Of a stretch of 64,000 nucleotides of DNA, positions 57,571-64,000 are shown one piece after another. The stretch is from Peribacillus kribbensis DSM 17871 (GTDB lineage Bacteria; Bacillota; Bacilli; Bacillales; DSM-1321). The DNA lies in assembly GCF_000430765.1 (NCBI RefSeq), contig NZ_KE387237.1, positions 1 to 64,000 of the forward strand, in the 5' to 3' direction. The translations under genes were made by a program, and so were the position numbers. The notes under the pieces are model-generated. The model made no database searches. It was not told the DNA's origin and saw only the letters and a program-made list of their open reading frames with translations. Positions within the stretch are counted from its first letter, which is position 1, and each line of letters starts with the position of its first letter.

Positions 57571-58569
57571 ATGGGACAGCTCATCAAATTACAGGACTAT
57601 GTTTCAAGATATGAACAGGATATCTATCGGTATCCTGCTCAATTTGTCCGATTAAAAACTCAGCAGTGGACACAGGTCAAAGCAGCATTTTTAGCAGGGG
57701 AGCTGGAGGGATATCTTGCAGGGAGAGAGCCAGAAGAACCGGCTGCGGAAGAGGAGGAAAAGCCTCATGGGAATGTCCTCTCAAGATTTTTCAGCAGGTT
57801 TAGGCCGCTGGAGCCAGAGGATACTCCATTGCAGGAAGAGAAGAAGGAGGAGGAAAGTGAGCCTGGAATGGATATTCGGCTCAGCCTGCCTTCCATGGGA
57901 ACAGACCTTGAGGATCTTAAAAGGAGCTTCCTGAATCAGGTATTTAAATTTCAATTAAAATGGGTCAGCTCTACGGCAAGAGAGAAATCATTCATTGACC
58001 AGGTCTACTATTTCGATGAAAAGCTTAAGCTTTTCTTGCAGAGGTTTCCTGATAATTTCCTAGTTTTATATAAGCCGATCTTTATCATTAAAAACGCACC
58101 AGTGGAATTGGAGATCATTCTTATATCTCCAACTGAGGCATTGTGCCTGTCCTTTATCGAAGGAGAGGAGGATGCGGCATATCTGGGCTCAAAGGAGCGG
58201 TTCTGGACTAAAAAATACAAGCAGAACCCGGAAAAAAAAATACTGAATCCCATAATGGCTGCCTCAAGGACCTATGCTGTTGTGCAGGGGATTTTTACCG
58301 CGAACGGAATAGACCTTCCAGTGAAGAAGGCTGTACTTTGCAGGAATGGGTACATCGACTATCCCGCAGCTCCCTATGATATACACATTGTGGACAAGCG
58401 GAATTATGGGCAGTGGCTAGAAAAAACGAGGACCCATTCATCTCCTATAAAAGGTATGCAGCTGAAAGCGGCACAATGTCTATTGGAAAGCTGCCAAACG
58501 ACCTATCTGAGCCGGGCAGGCTGGGAAGAAAGTACATCTTCAGGGAATGATAATGGAGAAGAGGCATAA
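57571..58569 (+). CDS. ytlQ: YtlQ, possible NERD (nuclease-related) domain protein
   Basis: 332 aa soluble protein. Residues 50-105 form an acidic, low-complexity linker. The C-terminal half (about 130-290) has a fold pattern like nuclease-related domains (strand EIILISPTEALCLSFIEGE, then a variable helix), but the usual catalytic Lys is not evident. Conserved in Bacillus, function unknown. ATG at 57571 behind AAAAGGGG. Likely co-transcribed with thpR. Confidence 0.75.
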   Translation: MGQLIKLQDYVSRYEQDIYRYPAQFVRLKTQQWTQVKAAFLAGELEGYLAGREPEEPAAEEEEKPHGNVLSRFFSRFRPLEPEDTPLQEEKKEEESEPGMDIRLSLPSMGTDLEDLKRSFLNQVFKFQLKWVSSTAREKSFIDQVYYFDEKLKLFLQRFPDNFLVLYKPIFIIKNAPVELEIILISPTEALCLSFIEGEEDAAYLGSKERFWTKKYKQNPEKKILNPIMAASRTYAVVQGIFTANGIDLPVKKAVLCRNGYIDYPAAPYDIHIVDKRNYGQWLEKTRTHSSPIKGMQLKAAQCLLESCQTTYLSRAGWEESTSSGNDNGEEA

Positions 58570-58836
58570 ATTAAAGAAGGTAGCTGCAGGCAGTAAAGAC
58601 TTTTATAAAAACTGCATAAACTAGTTTATCAAGATGCTTTTTAGGTCAAATAGGAAATAAGAATGTGCCGGGAAAATGGACCCGGGCTTATTATCATAAT
58701 TTCATACAATAATTTTTTACTCTAACACAATCGTGAACCTGAAGCTGCCTGGCAGATTAAAGGGCGATGGCTTTAACCCTCGAATTTTCCTATAAGAGAA
58801 ATCAATGAACCTGGGAAACTATTAAGGAGGCAGACA

Positions 58837-60990
58837 ATGACTGGTGTTGACAGACCTTTTCAAGCATATTTAGATAAAATGGATACCATTGCAGTTCTGC
58901 TGCCCTATTCTCTGAATGCCGGAGAAGCAGAAAACTTCACACTTAAATTGAATGAGACCCGGACAAGGCTCGATATAGTGGAAAGCCGATCCCTTGACAC
59001 AGTCCGGAAATATATTTGCAAAGCTCCTGAACGCATCAGTCTTGAGAATTCTTACTTAGTGGAAGATTCGAAAGGCAATCTGACAGATTTACAGATAGGG
59101 GCAGTCATCAGGACCAAGGAATTTGATGAATTGTATTATTACAGCGGCAGTGACCTCGGAGTTTTATATTCCATTGATCAAACCCAATTTAAAATCTGGG
59201 CCCCCACAGCCTCGGAGATCCGCATCCGATTGGAGGATCCCCTGGGGAATTTTCTTGGCATGCATTCCTGCAAAAGAGAGGACCAAGGGACCTGGTCCTG
59301 CAGAATAGCTGGAAACCTTGAAGGGATCCATTACCTATATGAGGTGTGCATCAATAAAACATGGCAGACAGCTGTTGATCCATATGCGGCCGCTGTTTCC
59401 TTAAATGGTGAATACGGGGTCATTATAAACCTCGAGCGTACACGTTCAGTGGGTCAGGTTTCAGAAGATTTTCCGCCAGCTTCCGATACGGTCATTTATG
59501 AAGCGCATATTAGAGATTTTTCCATCCATCCGGATAGCGGAATGGTTCAAAAAGGAAAGTATACGGGCTTTATCGAAACTGGGACCAGGACGTCACAGGG
59601 AGGATCCACAGGGCTGGATTATTTGGCCGAATTGGGAATCACTCATGTAGAGCTCCAGCCGGTCAATGATTTTGCAGGGATTGATGAATTAAATCCCTTA
59701 GAACAATACAATTGGGGATATAATCCAGTTCATTTTAACGCGCCTGAGGGCTCGTACAGCACAAGCCCTTGGAACCCCTATTCGAGGATCATAGAGCTGA
59801 AAAGCCTGATATCCGGTCTCCAAAAACAGGGAATCGGAGTCATTCTTGATGTTGTATACAATCATGTATATGAAAAAGAATCTTCCCCATTTGAAAAGAT
59901 CGTCCCCGGGTATTATTTCCGCTATGATGAGTTCGGGGCACCTTCCAATGGCACAGGAGTCGGAAACGATTTTGCCTCAGAAAGGGCCATGGCAAGAAAG
60001 TACATTCTGGACTCAACAGCCTACTGGCTTAACGAATATAAAATCAACGGTCTAAGGTTTGATCTAATGGGGATCCTTGATGTTAAGACCATGAGCGAAG
60101 TAAGGAAAATTGCGGATGGCATCCGTAAAAACATTATCATTTTAGGGGAGGGATGGGACCTTAATACACCTCTTGCACAGAATGAAAAGGCAGTTATTAA
60201 AAATGCGGATCAACTGCCGGGGATTGCTTTTTTTAATGATTGGTTCAGAGATACAATCAAAGGGAGCACCTTTAATTTGTTTGACAGGGGTTTTATCTTA
60301 GGTAACACCCATAAATTAGAAGCGGTTAAACAGCTTATTGCAGGCAGTATACCGATGAACGAGGCACCGGGCCTTTTCAGCAGTCCGCTTCAGTCGATTA
60401 ATTATATTGAATCCCATGACAATCATACCTTATGGGATAAACTGAGTTTATGCAGTCCTGAGGACAGCGATGAAATACGGATGGCGAGGCATCGTCTCGG
60501 CACCTCTATGGTGCTGCTTTCACAGGGAATCCCCTTTCTGCATAGCGGACAGGAGTTTTTCAGGACTAAATATAATGTGGAAAACAGCTATAAGTCCCCG
60601 GATGAAATTAATAGGCTGGATTGGGACCGGAAAGAAACATATGCCGATCATGTAAGCTATATGAAAGGCCTTCTCCAAATCCGGCAAACGCATAAGGCTT
60701 TCCGCATGGGAGACAGCGGACTAATAAAAAAACATTTAAAATTCCCTTCCGCTCCATCTAATACGGTCGTCTTTTTTCTAGAGGAAGTGGGAGATTATGG
60801 ACCGTGGAGAAATATTGCGGTCATTTTCCACAATGGCCTGAATGCCAAGGAAGTTTCTTTCCAGCTGGGAGGAGACGGAGAATGGCTTCTCTTATGCGAT
60901 GGGACAAAGGCCGGGGTCAATCCGATCCAAAAAGCGGATACGTTGTCATATAAGGTAGAACCGCTCAGCACCTATGTTTGGGTCCAGTAA
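58837..60990 (+). CDS. amyX: Type I pullulanase AmyX
   Basis: 717 aa GH13 debranching enzyme hydrolysing alpha-1,6 links. N-terminal domain, a CBM48 module (about 110-200), then the barrel with the pullulanase signature YNWGYNP (from Y291), nucleophile D409 in RFDLMG, acid E438 in LGEGWD and D528 in ESHDNH. No signal peptide, so it acts in the cytoplasm on glycogen or imported branched maltodextrins, complementing glgBCDAP. ATG behind AAGGAGG. Confidence 0.95.
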   Translation: MTGVDRPFQAYLDKMDTIAVLLPYSLNAGEAENFTLKLNETRTRLDIVESRSLDTVRKYICKAPERISLENSYLVEDSKGNLTDLQIGAVIRTKEFDELYYYSGSDLGVLYSIDQTQFKIWAPTASEIRIRLEDPLGNFLGMHSCKREDQGTWSCRIAGNLEGIHYLYEVCINKTWQTAVDPYAAAVSLNGEYGVIINLERTRSVGQVSEDFPPASDTVIYEAHIRDFSIHPDSGMVQKGKYTGFIETGTRTSQGGSTGLDYLAELGITHVELQPVNDFAGIDELNPLEQYNWGYNPVHFNAPEGSYSTSPWNPYSRIIELKSLISGLQKQGIGVILDVVYNHVYEKESSPFEKIVPGYYFRYDEFGAPSNGTGVGNDFASERAMARKYILDSTAYWLNEYKINGLRFDLMGILDVKTMSEVRKIADGIRKNIIILGEGWDLNTPLAQNEKAVIKNADQLPGIAFFNDWFRDTIKGSTFNLFDRGFILGNTHKLEAVKQLIAGSIPMNEAPGLFSSPLQSINYIESHDNHTLWDKLSLCSPEDSDEIRMARHRLGTSMVLLSQGIPFLHSGQEFFRTKYNVENSYKSPDEINRLDWDRKETYADHVSYMKGLLQIRQTHKAFRMGDSGLIKKHLKFPSAPSNTVVFFLEEVGDYGPWRNIAVIFHNGLNAKEVSFQLGGDGEWLLLCDGTKAGVNPIQKADTLSYKVEPLSTYVWVQ

Positions 60991-61431
60991 GAAAATCCTT
61001 CCCCCTCTTGACGGCTAAACCTATTTTCATCTAAAATTTACAAGATAGCTATTTTGTCGCTCGTTAGAAACAAAAGCGGCCGGCTGTCTTTTTTGTTGGC
61101 TGTTTTTTTATAAGGTTTTTAGGTTGATTACGTTCCAGGATGCCCGCTTTCCGCGGGGCGGGCGTTGGGCCTCCTCGGCGAAGCGCCTGCGGGGTCTCAC
61201 CTATCCCGCTAATCCCGCAGGAGTATCATACCTGGAACGTAATCAACCTAGTTTAACAGAGGGTATTCATCCTTAAAGACGTTAAATACAACAATCTATT
61301 AGTAAATAGCCCTTTTTATTTACTTATAGACTTGAAAAGTATTTGAATATATTGCCAATGGATATAAATAATACAAAAAATCGGGGCCGGCTGTATGCCC
61401 TGTTAATCCGTTAAAATTGAAGGTGAACCAT
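60991..61431. other. Gene-free stretch between amyX and ytmP
   Basis: 441 bases. A weak terminator-like stem ACAAAAG/CTTTTTTGT occurs around 61067-61095 with T-rich sequence after it. The main content is the 131-bp inverted-repeat element at 61120-61250. The ytmP promoter must lie in 61251-61430, where I see no strong boxes. Confidence 0.55.
61120..61250. mobile_element. 131-bp MITE- or REP-like element with 20-bp terminal inverted repeats
   Basis: Perfect 20-bp terminal inverted repeats (61120-61139 with 61231-61250) enclose a GC-rich body with CGCTTTCCGCGGGG, GGCCTCCTCGG, GCCTGCGGGGTCTCAC and CCCGCAGGAG, a composition seen in small dispersed Bacillus repeats. Not coding. GC content is well above the flanks. 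A remnant may exist at 19236-19270. Confidence 0.7.
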
Positions 61432-62208
61432 TTGGAATATTTATTAGGCCGGGATTGGGAAATATCTCCTGCCGGGGGAGCAACAGGAGAAGCCTTCATT
61501 GCCAAAAATGATGATCAGAAGCTTTTTCTTAAAAGAAATTCATCTCCATTTCTTGCGGTTCTTTCAGCCGAGGGGATTGTCCCAAAGCTGGTCTGGACCA
61601 AGAGGCTGGAAAACGGGGATGTAATTACCGCCCAGCACTGGCTAAGCAGCAGAGAGCTTAAACCTCAAGAAATGAATGATGAAAATGTGGCGAAATTGCT
61701 GTGGAAAATCCATCAATCCCACCCGCTGTTAAATATGCTTAAAAGGATGGGGAAGGCTCCCCTAAAACCTGAAGCGCTATTAAAACAGCTGGAGTCCTCT
61801 CTAAATGAAGATTTGGGGGATGAGCCGATTGTGGTGAAATCACTCGACTTCCTTAAAAGGAATGTGGATGCGATTCAATGTGAAGAGCATGTTGTCTGCC
61901 ATTCGGACGTCAATCATAACAATTGGCTTCTTTCGGATGAACAGGAACTTTATCTAATCGACTGGGATGGGGCCATGATAGCAGATCCCGCCATTGATTT
62001 AGGTATGCTTCTGTACTGGTATGTCCCTAAAGAGGAATGGGCTGCATGGCTCAGGATGTATGGAGCGGAGCTTACGCCACATCTTGAACTCCGCATGAAA
62101 TGGTATGTGATCTGCCAGACGATTATTTCCATCCAGTGGCATCTGGAGAAGGACAGGATTGAAGAAAGCACACGCTGGCTCCAATCCCTTGAGAAGATGA
62201 TGGACTAA
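61432..62208 (+). CDS. ytmP: Aminoglycoside/choline kinase-like phosphotransferase YtmP
   Basis: 258 aa APH-fold kinase: glycine-rich GGATGEAFIA at the N-terminus, catalytic loop HSDVNHNNWLL (Asp base) and DFG-equivalent IDWDGA. Substrate unknown; not expected to be an antibiotic resistance enzyme, as it is a conserved Bacillus gene. TTG at 61432 is chosen because GAAGGTG lies 6 nt upstream; the TTG at 61417 has no site. The stop overlaps the convergent ytzH by 4 nt. Confidence 0.85.
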   Translation: MEYLLGRDWEISPAGGATGEAFIAKNDDQKLFLKRNSSPFLAVLSAEGIVPKLVWTKRLENGDVITAQHWLSSRELKPQEMNDENVAKLLWKIHQSHPLLNMLKRMGKAPLKPEALLKQLESSLNEDLGDEPIVVKSLDFLKRNVDAIQCEEHVVCHSDVNHNNWLLSDEQELYLIDWDGAMIADPAIDLGMLLYWYVPKEEWAAWLRMYGAELTPHLELRMKWYVICQTIISIQWHLEKDRIEESTRWLQSLEKMMD

Positions 62209-62483
62209 CTGAATTGTCCAATGTCTTCTATCCATTGAGATATCTGGCTTTGATGCGATAGGATGTGGCCATCCAGATCGGTGGAATTCCTGCCATTTTG
62301 GCTGTAACGGTAAACTTCCTCTAGGATGGTTTTTACTCCCGTGTCAATATTCGCATTTACCATGAGGGATTTAATAAGCCTTTCCAATTGTTCACACTCG
62401 GCGACAGAGCCGCAGCAGTCAGTCTGATGATCATTTAATATATCGGTTAACAGGGACATCTGATGTTCGCATGAAAGCGGCAT
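62205..62483 (-). CDS. ytzH: YtzH-like protein
   Basis: 92 aa helical protein with a conserved DCCGSV at about 22-27, whose two adjacent cysteines could bind metal or form a disulfide. Bacillus-specific, function unknown. It converges on and overlaps ytmP by 4 nt. ATG at 62483 with AAAGG about 10 nt upstream. It lies wholly opposite the likely 3' untranslated region of ytmP. Confidence 0.82.
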   Translation of the reverse strand: MPLSCEHQMSLLTDILNDHQTDCCGSVAECEQLERLIKSLMVNANIDTGVKTILEEVYRYSQNGRNSTDLDGHILSHQSQISQWIEDIGQFS

Positions 62484-62563
62484 GAGCTCACAGCCTTTCT
62501 AGTTTTGTTAATAAGGTTCTTTTATTAAAGTCCCGATTTTTGATTGATTTTATACTGTCCTTT

Positions 62564-62594
62564 GAAAACGGCTGTTCAAATCACAGCCTTTTTT
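62564..62594 (+). terminator. Plus-strand terminator beyond ytzH
   Basis: Stem GGCTGT with ACAGCC (62570-62575 with 62583-62588), 7-nt loop, then six T on the plus strand. The nearest plus-strand gene upstream is ytmP, so this may end the ytmP transcript after it has crossed ytzH antisense. Confidence 0.65.
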
Positions 62595-62658
62595 AATGAT
62601 AAAAGGCTAATTTCCAGCATGATGATACAAATTAAGTAAGATATAAAGGAGTGTTACA

Positions 62659-63297
62659 ATGCGTACCAGACATAAACCTTGGGCAAAAGAGAAATTGGCC
62701 CAATTCCCTCAGTATGTCATTCAAGATCCGGTCAGCCACAAAGGCAGCTGGGCAGAAGTCTTCCATAATGAGAATCCTCTTCACATAGAAGTCGGAACAG
62801 GTAAGGGAAGTTTTATAACAGGCATGGCGAAGGCTCATCCAGATATTAATTACATTGGAATCGAGCTATCAGAAAGCGTAATTGTCGCAGCTCTTGATAA
62901 AATTGTTGAAGAAGAGCTGCCAAACATAAAATTGATGAATCTCAATGCCGCGGATCTTGAAGAGTGCTTTGCCAAAGGCGATGTGGACAGAGTTTATCTG
63001 AATTTTTCTGATCCATGGCCAAAAACCCGCCATGAAAAGAGGCGGCTGACGTATAAAGACTTTTTAAAGATTTATGAGAACATTCTTCCGGATAAAGGGG
63101 AAATCCACTTTAAAACCGATAATCAGGGATTGTTTGAATATTCCCTGTCCAGCCTTTCCAGGTATGGGATGACTTTGACCTTTGTGAGCCTTGACCTTCA
63201 TAACAGCGATTTTGAAGGGAATATCATGACAGAATATGAAAAGAAATTTTCAGAACGAGGTCAAAGAATTTATCGTCTTGAGGCACATTTTAACTAA
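62659..63297 (+). CDS. trmB: tRNA (guanine-N7-)-methyltransferase TrmB
   Basis: Methylates G46 of the tRNA variable loop with SAM. 212 aa, family-standard, with motif [16 protein letters not shown] for the SAM ribose, and the substrate motif [19 protein letters not shown] at 62659 behind AAAGGAG. Single-gene unit. Confidence 0.96.
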   Translation: MRTRHKPWAKEKLAQFPQYVIQDPVSHKGSWAEVFHNENPLHIEVGTGKGSFITGMAKAHPDINYIGIELSESVIVAALDKIVEEELPNIKLMNLNAADLEECFAKGDVDRVYLNFSDPWPKTRHEKRRLTYKDFLKIYENILPDKGEIHFKTDNQGLFEYSLSSLSRYGMTLTFVSLDLHNSDFEGNIMTEYEKKFSERGQRIYRLEAHFN

Positions 63298-63305
63298 TAT
63301 GCGTT

Positions 63306-63339
63306 CACTCCAGAAGCCTCCTTTCTGGAGTGTTTTTTG
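63306..63339 (+). terminator. Terminator of trmB
   Basis: 10-bp stem CACTCCAGAA with TTCTGGAGTG, 7-nt loop, six T. Confidence 0.93.
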
Positions 63340-63420
63340 TGTGCAGTATATTCTCCGCATTTTCTAAATTGTTTTAATCTTGTGATATGAAATGATAGAA
63401 TTTGTATGGGAGGGATTTCT

Positions 63421-64000
63421 ATGGAAACATTGCAGGCAGGAGACTTTCAGCTTACATGGCTGGATGGAGGGGTGACCAATCTGGATGGAGGAGCCATGTT
63501 CGGGGTGGTTCCGAAACCATTATGGTCAAAAAAATATGCGGTAAATGAATTCAATCAAATCGAGCTGAGAACAGATCCAATTTTAATCCAAAAAGGTGGA
63601 AAGAACATCCTTGTTGAAAGCGGTATCAACAAGGGGAAGCTGAGTGCTAAACAGCTTCGCAACTATGGAGTCACGCAGGAATCGAATCTGGAAGAGTCCT
63701 TGGAAGTGCTGGGTATCTCTCCGGAGGATATACATATAGTTTTGATGACTCATATGCATTTTGATCATGTCTGCGGACTTACGAAGCAGGATGAAACCGG
63801 GGCATGGATTTCCGTTTTTAAACATGCGGAAATTATTACTTCCAGGGTGGAATGGGACGAAATGAGGAATCCGAATATCCGGTCTGTCAATACATACTGG
63901 CCGGAAAACTGGGAAGCCATCGCCCACCAGGTAAAGACCTTTGAAGAGGAAAGAGAGATTATGGATGGACTAAAAATGGTCCATACTGGCGGACACAGTG
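63421..64000 (+). CDS. ytnP: YtnP-type metallo-beta-lactamase fold lactonase (truncated by window end)
   Basis: First 193 codons only. Metallo-beta-lactamase motif [10 protein letters not shown] (about 117-126) supplies the first zinc ligands, and HTGGHS at the very end of the window the next. B. subtilis YtnP is a lactonase reported to quench Streptomyces signalling. No signal peptide seen. ATG at 63421 behind GGGAGGGA. The rest lies beyond the window. Confidence 0.85.
   Translation, partial: METLQAGDFQLTWLDGGVTNLDGGAMFGVVPKPLWSKKYAVNEFNQIELRTDPILIQKGGKNILVESGINKGKLSAKQLRNYGVTQESNLEESLEVLGISPEDIHIVLMTHMHFDHVCGLTKQDETGAWISVFKHAEIITSRVEWDEMRNPNIRSVNTYWPENWEAIAHQVKTFEEEREIMDGLKMVHTGGHS

Overview
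The window is a chromosomal segment of a low-GC Gram-positive endospore former of the Bacillaceae (Bacillus sensu lato; for example the Mesobacillus/Cytobacillus part of the family, though genus cannot be fixed from sequence alone). Gene content and order follow the 'yt' region of Bacillus subtilis (glgBCDAP, men genes, luxS, ytkD, ytlACD, ytmAB, pckA/metK, asnB, ytoA, ytpAB, ytqAB, leuS, ytgP, ytzE, amyX, ytmP, trmB, ytnP). Starts often use TTG or GTG behind strong GGAGG-type ribosome binding sites, and intrinsic terminators separate most units. I see no prophage, transposase gene, CRISPR array or large foreign island.

Layout. 1-370: four tRNAs (Ile, Asn, Ser, Glu) and a terminator. 1006-8969: five-gene glycogen operon. 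8968-9747: yteA. 9928-17644: menaquinone genes, menA divergent from menF-menD-menH-menB, then a terminator and menE. 17771-25957: a possibly frameshifted small gene, an orphan zinc-binding lipoprotein with two Zur-like boxes, yidD, luxS, small conserved genes, ytkD, an ABC importer (ytlA-ytlC-ytlD), ytmA and ytmB. 26003-29802: pckA with a CcpN-type operator, divergent from metK under a SAM (S-box) riboswitch. 29803-30721: a gene-free, repeat-rich stretch. 30722-37381: asnB, ytoA, ytpA-ytpB, ytqA-ytqB (mnmL-mnmM), ytzC. 37597-42947: MFS transporter, T-box leuS, an unknown small gene, bioY under a BirA-type operator. 43019-45052: tRNA-Pro(GGG), a 21-bp tandem array and a secreted hydrolase. 45138-57533: cysteine synthase-like ytkP, rhodanese, cse60-like gene, two oxidoreductases, the lipid II flippase homologue ytgP, rsuA, ytzE, pepV, a YhgE/Pip membrane protein, thpR. 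57571-64000: ytlQ, pullulanase amyX, a small inverted-repeat element, ytmP, ytzH, trmB and the truncated start of ytnP.

How they work together. The glg operon makes and mobilises glycogen, and AmyX at the other end can debranch alpha-1,6 links. The men genes cover chorismate to demethylmenaquinone except the DHNA-CoA thioesterase and the final methylation. PckA (gluconeogenesis), MetK and LuxS (SAM supply and recycling), AsnB, YtkP/YtwF (sulfur) and BioY (biotin uptake) are core metabolism, several with readable switches: S-box, T-box, BirA, CcpN and Zur sites. YtqA/YtqB, TrmB, LeuS and RsuA serve tRNA and rRNA.

Most of the window is conserved housekeeping DNA, and I did not find a convincing new multi-gene system. 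The least explained parts are non-coding: a 21-bp array (43168-43290), a four-copy direct/inverted repeat family (30049-30270), a three-tier hairpin (30362-30443), a structured second half of the metK leader (28291-28384), a 131-bp element with 20-bp terminal inverted repeats (61120-61250), and a palindrome upstream of glgB (917-946).
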